Part shown: positions 1 through 7,805 of the stretch, piece by piece | Numbering within the stretch: position 1 is the stretch's first letter | How the letters are laid out: each line of letters begins with the position of its first letter | Origin: Flavobacterium sp. | GTDB taxonomy: Bacteria; Bacteroidota; Bacteroidia; Flavobacteriales; Flavobacteriaceae | Assembly: GCA_019105125.1 (NCBI GenBank) | Contig: JAHRWO010000333.1 | Span: 1 to 27,990 of the forward strand | DNA length: 27,990 nucleotides | Direction of reading: 5' to 3' | Notes under the pieces: model-generated | The model's input: the letters and a program-made list of their open reading frames with translations, nothing else | Told to the model about the DNA's origin: nothing | Databases searched by the model: none | Program-made: the position numbers and the translations under genes

Positions 1-22
1 AGGAAGTTTGGATATTTTATAA

Positions 23-59
23 AAAAAAAAACGCTTTCAATTTTGAAAACGTTTTTTTT
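23..59. terminator. Bidirectional hairpin terminator downstream of the ompA-family gene
   Basis: An A-run and a T-run flank an inverted repeat: AACG-C-TTTCA (31-39) pairs with TGAAA-A-CGTT (44-53) with one internal mismatch, around a short T-rich loop. Both strands read into a T-tract after the stem, so the hairpin can terminate the minus-strand lipoprotein gene ending at 72 and any plus-strand gene entering from the left. Confidence 0.7.
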
Positions 60-71
60 TACTATTATTTA

Positions 72-920
72 TTATTTACCATCACTTAAATTCTTCATTT
101 CCTTTTCTATCATATCATAGAATTGATCAATTTTAGGCATAATAATAATTCTTGTTCTTCTGTTTTTTGCTCTGTTAGCAGGAGAGTTGTTATCTACAAG
201 TGGAATATAAGAACTTCTTCCAGCTGGAATCAATTGTTTAGGACTCACACCTAAATCATTGTGTAAAACTCTAACGATAGAAGTAGCTCTTTTAACCGAT
301 AAATCCCAGTTGTCTAGTAAAACTGCATTTTTGATTGGAACATTATCCGTGTGACCTTCTACCATACATTCAAAGTCGGGCTTACTGTTAATTACTTTTG
401 CTACTTTAGAAAGAACACCTTTAGCTCTGTCGCTAACTTCATAACTTCCCGATTTGAAAAGTAAATTGTCAGCTATCGAAATCATAACGACACCTTTCTC
501 AACATTGATATTGATATCTGGATCGTCAATACCAACCTCACGTTTTAAACTTGTAACTAAAGCTAATGTAACACTATCTTTCTTAGTTAATGCATCTTGT
601 AAACGTGAAATTTTTAGATCTTTTTCTTTTAAACTTTCTAAAGATTTCTCAAGATTTTCAGCACCTTTAGTTGTTAATGTTGTTAAATTACCCACATTAT
701 TTATTAAGTCCGAATTATTTCTCTTTAAGAAATCGACTTGTTGGGCTAAAGCTTCTCTTTCAGTTAAACATGTATTTAACTTAATTGTTGCTGTGTTTAA
801 TAAATCCTGAATTTCTTTGTTCTTAGCTTCTAATTCGCTGTATTTTTTCTTTGAAACACAAGAACTAAGCGAAATAGCAGCCACTGCGGCAAATAACATT
901 ACTTTTCTCATACGATACAT
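72..920 (-). CDS. OmpA-family outer-membrane lipoprotein
   Basis: This envelope protein probably ties the outer membrane to peptidoglycan. The start MRKVMLF... (second in-frame ATG, at 911) gives a lipoprotein signal peptide ending in the lipobox LSSC, with the lipidated Cys at residue 21 of the longer form. Residues ~25-125 are heptad-rich and likely coiled coil. Residues ~150-262 form the OmpA C-terminal domain, with the motifs EGHTDNVP, NWDLSVKRA and ANRAKNRRTRI; the Asp and Arg of the latter two are the usual diaminopimelate-binding positions. The length of 282 residues is normal for the coiled-coil OmpA lipoproteins of Bacteroidota. It follows the glycosyltransferase gene on the same strand by 45 bases but has its own TAnnTTTG element at 930-937. 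Starts at 920 and 911 are both possible; 911 gives the cleaner signal peptide. Confidence 0.9.
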   Translation of the reverse strand: MYRMRKVMLFAAVAAISLSSCVSKKKYSELEAKNKEIQDLLNTATIKLNTCLTEREALAQQVDFLKRNNSDLINNVGNLTTLTTKGAENLEKSLESLKEKDLKISRLQDALTKKDSVTLALVTSLKREVGIDDPDININVEKGVVMISIADNLLFKSGSYEVSDRAKGVLSKVAKVINSKPDFECMVEGHTDNVPIKNAVLLDNWDLSVKRATSIVRVLHNDLGVSPKQLIPAGRSSYIPLVDNNSPANRAKNRRTRIIIMPKIDQFYDMIEKEMKNLSDGK

Positions 921-929
921 ATTTTTTTA

Positions 930-937
930 CAAAATTA
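930..937 (-). promoter_or_regulatory. Bacteroidota -7 promoter element (TAATTTTG) for the OmpA-family gene
   Basis: On the minus strand TAATTTTG matches the TAnnTTTG consensus exactly. It sits 9 bases before the ATG at 920, so the leader would be only about 6 or 15 bases depending on which ATG is used. No clear TTTG was seen at -33. Confidence 0.5.
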
Positions 938-965
938 GGTTGAAATTGTTAATAAAAAACTTTTT

Positions 966-1976
966 TTAAACTAAACTGTTGTTAAAAATTTTTGCAAATA
1001 CCTTGCCATTTTTGATAAAGTAACGAAAAACAATACTATTTATTTTATAATAATTTGGATTTTGTTTAGCGTTACGCTTTTTATAAATTTGATTTACAAG
1101 AGTATAAAATGCAAAATGGGATTTTATAATTGCCCAACAATGTTTGAATTTTCCTTTTAAAATAAATTGAATACCAGCTAATCCATCTAAGCATAAACGC
1201 ATAAAAATGACAGGAAATAGTTGATTTTTCGGTAAATTTTTAGTTAACATTAATAATGAATTTCTAAAATTTAAAAAGGTTTTTCTTGGATTTCCATCGT
1301 TTAATGTTGCGCCCCCTACATGATACACTATTGATTTTGGTGTATATTTTATTGTGTAGCCCAAATTAAAAGCTCTCCAACATAAATCTATTTCTTCTTG
1401 ATGGGCAAAGAAATCATCATCAAAACCATTTAATTTGCGATACACGTCTTTACGAATGAAGAAACAAGCACCCGTTGCCCAAAAGATTTCAATCTCATCA
1501 TCATATTGATGTAGGTCTTCTTCTATAGTATCAAAGATTCGTCCACGGCAAAAAGGATAACCAAATTTATCTATGAAACCACCAGCACCACCAGCATATT
1601 CAAAATGGGTTTTCTTTTTGAAATCTAATAACTTAGGTTGGATAATTGCTGTTGCAGGTTGGTTTTCAAAAATTTGTAAAATAGGAACCAACCAATTTTC
1701 AGTAACTTCAATATCTGAATTTACTAAAGCATAATATTCTTCTTCTACAAATTTCAACGCTTCATTATATCCTTTTGCAAATCCAAAGTTTCCTGTATTT
1801 TGAATAATTTTTACAGTTGGAAATTGGTTTTGAATCACTTCAATAGAAGTATCAGTCGAAGCATTATCAGCGACATAAATCGTAGCTTCATCAGAAAATG
1901 CAATTACCGAAGGTAAAAATTGTTCTAACAAATTGGATCCGTTCCAGTTTAATATAACTACTGCTATTTTTTTCAT
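966..1976 (-). CDS. Glycosyltransferase family 2 protein
   Basis: This GT-A fold sugar transferase probably moves a sugar from a nucleotide donor onto a cell-surface polysaccharide or lipid at the inner face of the membrane. The N-terminus shows VVILNWNG (residues ~6-13), the nucleotide-binding VADNAST (~35-41), NTGNFGFAKGYNEAL (~60-74) and NSDIEV (~88-93), where the metal-binding Asp-x-Asp motif appears as S-D-I. The segment FWATGACFFIRKDV and the acceptor-side HQEEIDLCWR are typical of rhamnosyltransferase-like GT2 proteins. The hydrophobic stretches in the last 100 residues suggest membrane association. Its ATG overlaps the upstream nuclease-domain gene's TGA in ATGA (1973-1976), implying translational coupling. 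The sugar and acceptor cannot be read from sequence. Confidence 0.88.
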   Translation of the reverse strand: MKKIAVVILNWNGSNLLEQFLPSVIAFSDEATIYVADNASTDTSIEVIQNQFPTVKIIQNTGNFGFAKGYNEALKFVEEEYYALVNSDIEVTENWLVPILQIFENQPATAIIQPKLLDFKKKTHFEYAGGAGGFIDKFGYPFCRGRIFDTIEEDLHQYDDEIEIFWATGACFFIRKDVYRKLNGFDDDFFAHQEEIDLCWRAFNLGYTIKYTPKSIVYHVGGATLNDGNPRKTFLNFRNSLLMLTKNLPKNQLFPVIFMRLCLDGLAGIQFILKGKFKHCWAIIKSHFAFYTLVNQIYKKRNAKQNPNYYKINSIVFRYFIKNGKVFAKIFNNSLV

Positions 1977-2422
1977 TGATTTGAATATTCAGGGAGTTCT
2001 CTTAAGAAAACATATTTCTCATTCTCAAAATCCATTTGGCAAAAGTAATGATTTAGTCCATTGGTAACCATTAAATATTTCGCTTTCAAAACTAAGTTAT
2101 AACGCGCAATTTGATCAAATGTTTGTTGGGAAATAGAAACTTCGGGCGCTTTGCATTCAATTAATAAAAATATTTCCCCATTAGGTTGAAAAACAACACC
2201 ATCATATCGTTTACTTAAATCGTTAATTTTGATTAATTTTTCAACATTTATATATGATTTTGGATACTTTTTATCTTGTAACAAAAACTGAACTACGTGT
2301 TGACGCACCCATTCTTCGGGAGTAAGAAGAATAAATTTTTTTCTGATTTCATCAAAAATAGACACTTTATTTTCACTATTTTTGAACCGAAAGGAATACG
2401 TTGGAAAGTTCAACTTTTGCAT
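1973..2422 (-). CDS. Stand-alone HsdR N-terminal-like nuclease domain protein
   Basis: This 149-residue protein resembles only the N-terminal nuclease domain of type I restriction R subunits (HSDR_N family, PD-(D/E)xK fold). The motif elements are RYDGVVF (Asp74), then FLLIECKAP (Glu89-x-Lys91), followed by QTFDQIARYN with the Gln and Tyr common in RecB-like nucleases. No helicase domain and no hsdM or hsdS gene is nearby, so this is not a restriction system. It is divergent from holA with a 62-base gap. Such small genes are widespread in Bacteroidota, often beside holA, which suggests a housekeeping role in DNA metabolism, but the function is unproven. It is the first gene of a pair overlapping the glycosyltransferase gene. 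Its promoter ends 4 bases before the ATG, so the mRNA may be leaderless. Confidence 0.85.
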   Translation of the reverse strand: MQKLNFPTYSFRFKNSENKVSIFDEIRKKFILLTPEEWVRQHVVQFLLQDKKYPKSYINVEKLIKINDLSKRYDGVVFQPNGEIFLLIECKAPEVSISQQTFDQIARYNLVLKAKYLMVTNGLNHYFCQMDFENEKYVFLRELPEYSNQ

Positions 2423-2426
2423 AAAG

Positions 2427-2456
2427 CAAAAATAGTTATTTTAAACAAACTGCCAA
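2427..2456 (-). promoter_or_regulatory. Bacteroidota promoter (TTG-N19-TATTTTTG)
   Basis: On the minus strand TTG (2454-2456), a 19-base spacer and TATTTTTG (2427-2434) match the -33/-7 architecture of Bacteroidota housekeeping promoters. The predicted start of transcription falls at or next to the ATG at 2422, and the next in-frame Met is deep inside the protein. Confidence 0.6.
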
Positions 2457-2461
2457 CTGCT

Positions 2462-2477
2462 CTGAACACTGAATACT
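2462..2477 (+). repeat. Short dispersed repeat CTGAACACTGAATACT, copy 1
   Basis: This 16-base word lies just before holA. It matches 15 of 16 bases of an inverted copy at 3768-3783, just before ettA. Both copies are intergenic. Confidence 0.6.
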
Positions 2478-2484
2478 TAAAGCA

Positions 2485-3489
2485 ATGGATGAAGTAATTC
2501 AAATTACAAAAGATATAAAAGCCGGAAACATCAAACCCATTTATTTTTTTATGGGAGATGAGCCTTATTATATTGATAAATTAACCGAGTTTATTGAGCA
2601 TAATATCTTGCAAGAGCACGAACGCGATTTCAATCAAACGATTTTGTACGGTCGCGATGTTACCATGGAAGATGTGGTAGGAAATGCGAAACGTTATCCA
2701 ATGATGGCCGATCGTCAAGTGGTGGTGGTTAGAGAAGCCCAAGAACTGTCGAGAACTATTGATAAATTAGAAGCTTATGCCGAAAACCCACAACCCACAA
2801 CCGTTTTGGTTTTTGCTTACAAGTACAAGACTTTAGATAAACGAAAAAAAATCACTAAACTTTTAGACAAAGTCGGAGTAGTTTACGAAAGTAAAAAAAT
2901 GTACGAAAATCAGGTTGGTGATTGGATTAAACGCGTTTTATCAGGTCAAGGATATAGTATTGAACCTAAAGCAGCCGCTATTTTAGTCGAATTTTTAGGA
3001 ACTGATTTATCAAAAATCAATAATGAATTAGAAAAACTAAAAATTATTCTTCCAAAAGGACACACGTTTACACCAAAAGATATCGAGGAAAATATTGGTT
3101 TTAGTAAAGATTACAACAACTTTGAGTTACGAAAAGCTTTGGGTGAAAAAGACCAAGTAAAAGCGTATAAAATTATTGATCATTTTTCTCAAAACCCAAA
3201 AGACAATCCAATTGTAGTTACAACAGGATTAGTATTTGGTTTCTTCTCACAATTATTGCAATATCACGGATTAAAAGATAAATCTCAGTTTAATGCAGCT
3301 AAAGTTTTAAAAGTGAGTCCTTATTTTGTTAAAGATTATGAAGTGGCTTTCCGAAATTATCCCATGAAAAAAGTAAGTGCTATTGTAGCGGCTTTGCGAG
3401 ATATTGATGTTAAAAGTAAAGGAGTAGGCGCTTCATCCATGTCGCAACACGATTTATTGAAGGAAATGTTGATTAAAATTTTCAATTAA
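2485..3489 (+). CDS. holA: DNA polymerase III delta subunit
   Basis: The delta subunit is the clamp-opening wrench of the sliding-clamp loader complex. The 334-residue length is right for the family. The N-terminus carries KPIYFFMGDEPYYIDK (residues ~17-32), the typical degenerate nucleotide-binding start of delta, followed by NAKRYPMMADRQVVVVREAQEL, the strand and helix that carry clamp-contact residues in known deltas. The middle has FLGTDLSKINNELEKL, characteristic of delta domain II. The C-terminal half is helical and ends in a lysine-rich helix. It is divergent from the nuclease-domain gene and followed on the same strand by a small membrane-protein gene. No clear TAnnTTTG element was seen in the 62-base upstream gap. 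Confidence 0.93.
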   Translation: MDEVIQITKDIKAGNIKPIYFFMGDEPYYIDKLTEFIEHNILQEHERDFNQTILYGRDVTMEDVVGNAKRYPMMADRQVVVVREAQELSRTIDKLEAYAENPQPTTVLVFAYKYKTLDKRKKITKLLDKVGVVYESKKMYENQVGDWIKRVLSGQGYSIEPKAAAILVEFLGTDLSKINNELEKLKIILPKGHTFTPKDIEENIGFSKDYNNFELRKALGEKDQVKAYKIIDHFSQNPKDNPIVVTTGLVFGFFSQLLQYHGLKDKSQFNAAKVLKVSPYFVKDYEVAFRNYPMKKVSAIVAALRDIDVKSKGVGASSMSQHDLLKEMLIKIFN

Positions 3490-3517
3490 TACAAAGCATA
3501 AAAAGTTTTAAAATTTG

Positions 3518-3525
3518 TACCTTCG
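3518..3525 (+). promoter_or_regulatory. Probable -7 promoter element (TACCTTCG)
   Basis: TACCTTCGCA differs by one base from the common TAnnTTTGCA form. It would give a leader of about 40 bases for the small membrane-protein gene at 3569 and could also serve ettA. A clear -33 TTTG at the expected distance is lacking. Confidence 0.4.
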
Positions 3526-3568
3526 CAGTCCTAAATTTTACAAAACTTTAGTTAAAAATACTTAGATT

Positions 3569-3751
3569 ATGGGAATGAATAAAAATACAATTTTGGCTTG
3601 GGCCACTTTCATTATGATTTTAATGGGATTATTATTGATTGGCTTAGGTATTTATAGATATGCCGATGTAGCAGGTTGGGGATTTTCAGCTGTAGGCGTT
3701 GGTTTTTTTGCTATCGCTTGGGTTTTCAACGCATTAAAAGGAAGAGTGTAA
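3569..3751 (+). CDS. Small membrane protein (CAL67264 family)
   Basis: This 60-residue protein has two hydrophobic helices: residues ~7-27 (ILAWATFIMILMGLLLIGLG) and ~35-54 (GWGFSAVGVGFFAIAWVF), separated by a short Tyr-Arg-Tyr loop. The pattern matches the small two-helix inner-membrane family annotated as CAL67264 in flavobacteria, whose function is unknown. It sits between holA and ettA on the same strand, 79 bases after holA and 64 before ettA, and has its own probable -7 element. The ATG at 3569 is the first of two close Met codons; the second is two codons further on. Confidence 0.8.
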   Translation: MGMNKNTILAWATFIMILMGLLLIGLGIYRYADVAGWGFSAVGVGFFAIAWVFNALKGRV

Positions 3752-3767
3752 GTTAGTGCGCAGCCTC

Positions 3768-3783
3768 AGTAATCAGTGTTCAG
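3768..3783 (-). repeat. Short dispersed repeat CTGAACACTGATTACT, copy 2 (inverted)
   Basis: Read on the minus strand, this is copy 1 (2462-2477) with a single base change. The two copies are inverted and bracket holA plus the small membrane-protein gene. Confidence 0.6.
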
Positions 3784-3785
3784 TT

Positions 3786-3801
3786 TTTTCTAAATTCTAA
3801 A
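3786..3801 (+). repeat. AAATTCT-type repeat, copy A (TTTTCTAAATTCTAAA)
   Basis: A 7-base unit, CTAAATT, is repeated here just before ettA. The exact 16-base word recurs inverted at 10193-10208. Confidence 0.5.
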
Positions 3802-3815
3802 TTCATAATTTTAAT

Positions 3816-5507
3816 ATGTCAGACGATAAGAAAGTCATTTTCTCGATGCAAAAAGTAAGCAAAGCTTACCAAGGAAGTGACAAACAAGTTTTAAAAAACA
3901 TTTATTTAAGTTTCTTTTACGGAGCTAAGATTGGTATTTTAGGTTTAAATGGTTCGGGTAAATCTTCGCTATTAAAGATTATTGCCGGAGTTGATAAAAA
4001 TTACCAAGGAGATGTCGTTTTTGCTCCAGGATATTCAGTAGGATATTTAGAACAAGAGCCAAAATTAGACGAATCTAAAACCGTAATTGAAGTAGTTCGT
4101 GAAGGAGCTGCTGAGATTTTTGCTTTATTGGAAGAATTCAACAAAATCAATGATGATTTTGGTTTGCCAGAAGTGTATGAAGATGCTGATAAAATGCAAA
4201 AACTAATGGATCGCCAGGCAGAATTACAAGATAGAATTGATGCTTGTGGTGCTTGGGAAATCGATAATAAATTAGAAATTGCAATGGACGCACTTCGTAC
4301 TCCAGATTCTGATACGCCAATTAGTGTGTTATCAGGAGGAGAAAAACGTCGTGTAGCTTTATGTCGTTTATTATTACAACAACCTGATGTATTGTTGTTA
4401 GATGAGCCAACCAACCACTTGGATGCGGAATCCGTACTTTGGTTAGAGCAGCATTTGCAACAATATGCTGGAACCGTTATCGCTGTAACGCACGATAGAT
4501 ATTTCTTAGATAACGTTGCGGGTTGGATTTTGGAATTGGATAGAGGAGAAGGTATTCCGTGGAAAGGGAATTATTCTTCTTGGTTAGACCAAAAATCAAA
4601 ACGTTTAGAACAAGAAGAAAAAGTTGCATCCAAACGTAGAAAAACATTAGAACGTGAGTTGGATTGGGTACGTCAAGGAGCAAAAGGACGTCAAACCAAA
4701 CAAAAAGCTCGTTTACAGAACTACGATAAATTATTGAATGAAGACCAAAAAGAATTAGACGAAAAATTAGAAATCTACATTCCAAACGGACCTCGTTTAG
4801 GAACAAATGTTATTGAAGCTAAAAATGTAGCAAAGGCATTTGGAGATAAATTGTTATACGATGATTTAAATTTTGTATTGCCACAAGCGGGAATTGTTGG
4901 AATTATTGGTCCAAATGGTGCTGGTAAATCAACCATTTTCAGAATGATTATGGGAGAAGAAACTCCAGATGCAGGTTCGTTTACTATTGGCGATACCGTA
5001 AAAATTGCTTATGTAGACCAAACTCATGCTAATATAGATGTAAATAAATCGATTTGGGAAAACTTCTGCGATGGTCAAGAATTAATTATGATGGGCGGAA
5101 GACAAGTAAATTCGAGAGCGTATTTATCTCGTTTTAATTTTGGTGGAAGTGATCAAAACAAAAAAGTAGCTACTTTATCGGGTGGAGAACGAAATCGTCT
5201 TCACTTAGCTATGACATTGAAAGAAGAAGGAAACGTGTTATTACTGGATGAGCCAACCAATGACTTAGACGTTAATACTTTACGAGCTTTAGAAGAAGGT
5301 TTGGAAAACTTTGCAGGTTGTGCAGTTATTATTTCGCACGACAGATGGTTTTTAGATCGTGTTTGTACGCATATTTTAGCTTTTGAAGGAGACTCACAAG
5401 TGTATTTCTTTGAAGGAAGTTTCTCTGAATATGAAGAGAATAAAAAGAAACGTTTAGGAAAAGATGTAGTACCAACTCGAATCAAATACAAAAAGTTAAC
5501 AAGATAA
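3816..5507 (+). CDS. ettA: Energy-dependent translational throttle protein EttA (ABC-F ATPase)
   Basis: EttA binds the ribosomal E site and gates entry into elongation according to the ATP/ADP ratio. The protein carries two ABC cassettes. Cassette one has Walker A GLNGSGKSS (residues 43-51), signature LSGGEKRR and Walker B VLLLDEPTNHLD. Cassette two has GPNGAGKST, LSGGERNR and VLLLDEPTNDLD. Between them is a Lys/Arg-rich linker (KSKRLEQEEKVASKRRKTLE) and an arm insert in the first cassette. At 563 residues, with the C-terminus PTRIKYKKL, it fits EttA rather than Uup or the longer YheS. It has no membrane domain and is cytosolic. A strong hairpin terminator follows immediately. Confidence 0.93.
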   Translation: MSDDKKVIFSMQKVSKAYQGSDKQVLKNIYLSFFYGAKIGILGLNGSGKSSLLKIIAGVDKNYQGDVVFAPGYSVGYLEQEPKLDESKTVIEVVREGAAEIFALLEEFNKINDDFGLPEVYEDADKMQKLMDRQAELQDRIDACGAWEIDNKLEIAMDALRTPDSDTPISVLSGGEKRRVALCRLLLQQPDVLLLDEPTNHLDAESVLWLEQHLQQYAGTVIAVTHDRYFLDNVAGWILELDRGEGIPWKGNYSSWLDQKSKRLEQEEKVASKRRKTLERELDWVRQGAKGRQTKQKARLQNYDKLLNEDQKELDEKLEIYIPNGPRLGTNVIEAKNVAKAFGDKLLYDDLNFVLPQAGIVGIIGPNGAGKSTIFRMIMGEETPDAGSFTIGDTVKIAYVDQTHANIDVNKSIWENFCDGQELIMMGGRQVNSRAYLSRFNFGGSDQNKKVATLSGGERNRLHLAMTLKEEGNVLLLDEPTNDLDVNTLRALEEGLENFAGCAVIISHDRWFLDRVCTHILAFEGDSQVYFFEGSFSEYEENKKKRLGKDVVPTRIKYKKLTR

Positions 5508-5513
5508 AAATCT

Positions 5514-5545
5514 AAAAAAATCCTGATTTGCTCAGGATTTTTTTT
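5514..5545 (+). terminator. Intrinsic terminator after ettA
   Basis: A perfect 12-base stem, AAAAAATCCTGA / TCAGGATTTTTT, encloses the loop TTTGC and runs into a T-tract, 7 bases after the ettA stop. Confidence 0.9.
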
Positions 5546-5576
5546 ATTTTAGTAAATCGATTTCCAAATCTAAAAA

Positions 5577-7772
5577 ATGAAAACAAATAGTAAATATTAT
5601 TTCATACTTGTATTTTTATGTTTTTCTTGTTGGGCCATTGGTCAAGAGACACAAGCTTCAAGTGATAAAGCTAAATTACTCCTAAAAAAAGCGGGTCAAA
5701 GTTTTATGAAATTAGAGACTAGAGCTTCTCTAGATTATGCTCAAAAAGCACTTATTTTAGCTACTAAAAAGAATGATAACTTAACAGCTTCTAAAGCATA
5801 TAATCTCATAGGATTAAATTTTGAAGAATTCTCAGACTATAAAAAAGCAATAGAATATTACAACAAAGGGTTAGTTTTAGCTAATAAAGTAAATAATGAC
5901 ACCGTAAAAGGATGGTTAAATAATAATCTTGGAAACATTTACTGCTATCGAAAAATAAATTTTAAAAAGGGAATCGAACATTATTTAGAAGGGTTAAAAT
6001 ACTCAATCAAGCATAACGATGAGTATGAAATCATGTTTTCAAAATTAAATATTGGAAGTGCCTATTTTGCTGTTCAAGACTTTAAAAATGGAATAAAGTA
6101 TTTTAATGATATCAAAGAGTTTATTGAAAAAGGAGATAATATCGAAGCAAAAATATCTTTGTTTTCTAATTTTGGATTATACTACAATCAAATTAATGAT
6201 AATAAAAATGCCGAAAAATATTATTTAAAAGCGGTTCAATATTCTGAAAAAAATGATAAAGAGTTAATCAATTCTAATATTGCAGATGTTTATCATGATT
6301 TTTCTAATTTCTATTATAAAATCAAAAACTTTGAAAAAGCACATTATTATCTTTTAAAACATGATGAATTACAAGACAATATTTACAATGAAGCTCGTTC
6401 GGATGAAGTAAAAAATCTTGGTCTTCAAATTCAACAAGATGAAATTATTAGAAAAATTGAACAAATTGAGAAAGAACGTCAAATTCAAGAGGAAAAACTT
6501 CAAGCCAATCGCATTTTTATTATTTTGGTTGCCGTTATTTTTCTAATTCTTTTAATGTATTTGATATCTTTAGTTCGAAACAATCGTTTTAAAGCAAAGT
6601 TGAATAAAGAATTAAAAAGCGCCAATTGTGAATTGCTTGAAGCAAAAGAAAAAGCGGAAGAAGCTTCTCAATTAAAAACTCAATTTATCTCCACAATTAG
6701 TCACGAATTAAGAACCCCTTTGTATGGAGTAGTGGGCATCACCGAGATTATTTTAGAAGAACACAAAGAATTAAAAAATAGTCCTCATTTAAAATCTTTA
6801 CAATTCTCTGCAAAATATCTTTTGGCTTTAGTTAACGATGTTCTCAAAGTCTATAAAATGGAGGAAAATCAAGTAGTTCTTAAAGATATGGTTTTCAATA
6901 TTCAAGATGAGTTGACTACCATAAAAGATTCAATGCAATTCCTTGCTTTACGAAATAACAACCAAATTACAATCCAAGTAAGCAACGAAATCCCAAATAC
7001 TTTAATAGGAGATAAAATACGATTATCTCAAATCTTAATAAACCTTATTTCCAATTCATTAAAATTCACTGAAAATGGAAGGGTGGAAATTAAAGTTGAT
7101 TTACTAGCTAAAATAAATAATAATTGTGAAATTAAATTTCAAGTTATTGATAATGGAATAGGAATTCCAAAAGAATACCAAAATAGAGTTTTTGAAAAAT
7201 TTGTTCAAGTTTACAGAAAAGAAAGTGACTATCAAGGTACTGGTCTTGGGTTAACAATCGTTAAAAAATTGGTCGATTTATTTAATGGTACAATTGATTT
7301 GAAAAGTGAAGAAGGAAAAGGTACAACAGTTACTTTTGTTATTCATGTTAGCGCAGATAATGAAAAAGCCAAATCAATTATTAACGATATAAAAGTGGAT
7401 TTAGCTGTAAAGAGATCGTATAATATTCTGGTTGTTGAAGACAATAAAATCAACCAAGTGGTTACCAAACGATTACTTGAAAATCATAATATTATATGTG
7501 AAATCGTGGATGATGGATACGCGGCTCTAGAATTAGTTGAACAAAAAGAATTTGATGCAATCTTAATGGATATTAACATGCCTTTGATAAATGGTTTTGA
7601 AACATCAAAATTAATGAGAGAAAAAGGAATTAAAACTCCAATTATAGCAGTTACCGCTTTTGATAGACAAGATATTGAAACACAAATAATTGATGCAAAA
7701 ATCGATGAAGTTATTGTAAAACCATTTGATAGTCATAAATTATTCGAAACTATAATTCGATTAGTTGATTAA
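5577..7772 (+). CDS. TPR-containing hybrid sensor histidine kinase / receiver
   Basis: This 731-residue sensor kinase is anchored in the inner membrane. An N-terminal signal sequence (residues ~6-22) exports a tetratricopeptide region (~30-270), with repeats such as ASKAYNLIGLNFEEFSDYKK and AYFAVQDFKNGIKY. One membrane helix follows at ~313-333, then a cytoplasmic coiled coil. HisKA carries the phospho-acceptor in STISHELRTP (His376). The ATPase domain has NLISNSLKF, DNGIGIPKEYQ and GTGLGLTIVKK. A C-terminal receiver has VVEDNKIN, the phosphoryl-accepting Asp665 in MDINMP, and a conserved Lys in VKPFD. There is no DNA-binding domain, so the signal must pass to a partner encoded elsewhere or end at the receiver. 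It begins 32 bases after the ettA terminator and converges on the DEAD-box gene. The ligand is unknown. Confidence 0.92.
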   Translation: MKTNSKYYFILVFLCFSCWAIGQETQASSDKAKLLLKKAGQSFMKLETRASLDYAQKALILATKKNDNLTASKAYNLIGLNFEEFSDYKKAIEYYNKGLVLANKVNNDTVKGWLNNNLGNIYCYRKINFKKGIEHYLEGLKYSIKHNDEYEIMFSKLNIGSAYFAVQDFKNGIKYFNDIKEFIEKGDNIEAKISLFSNFGLYYNQINDNKNAEKYYLKAVQYSEKNDKELINSNIADVYHDFSNFYYKIKNFEKAHYYLLKHDELQDNIYNEARSDEVKNLGLQIQQDEIIRKIEQIEKERQIQEEKLQANRIFIILVAVIFLILLMYLISLVRNNRFKAKLNKELKSANCELLEAKEKAEEASQLKTQFISTISHELRTPLYGVVGITEIILEEHKELKNSPHLKSLQFSAKYLLALVNDVLKVYKMEENQVVLKDMVFNIQDELTTIKDSMQFLALRNNNQITIQVSNEIPNTLIGDKIRLSQILINLISNSLKFTENGRVEIKVDLLAKINNNCEIKFQVIDNGIGIPKEYQNRVFEKFVQVYRKESDYQGTGLGLTIVKKLVDLFNGTIDLKSEEGKGTTVTFVIHVSADNEKAKSIINDIKVDLAVKRSYNILVVEDNKINQVVTKRLLENHNIICEIVDDGYAALELVEQKEFDAILMDINMPLINGFETSKLMREKGIKTPIIAVTAFDRQDIETQIIDAKIDEVIVKPFDSHKLFETIIRLVD

Positions 7773-7775
7773 TGA

Positions 7776-7805
7776 AAAAAACGTTGGTTAATACCAACGT
7801 TTTTT
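7776..7805. terminator. Shared bidirectional terminator between the hybrid kinase and the DEAD-box helicase
   Basis: A 13-base perfect stem, AAAAAACGTTGGT / ACCAACGTTTTTT, encloses the loop TAAT. T-tracts occur on both strands. The helicase stop codon and its last codons (Trp-Tyr) lie within the stem and loop. Confidence 0.9.

Noticed and set aside
1973..2422. Type I restriction-modification system
   Set aside because: Only the N-terminal nuclease-like domain is present. There is no helicase domain, hsdM or hsdS.
4001..4414. Long antisense frames inside ettA and other genes
   Set aside because: They oppose genes with clear family motifs, have odd composition (Ser/Asn runs), and no promoter or known domain.
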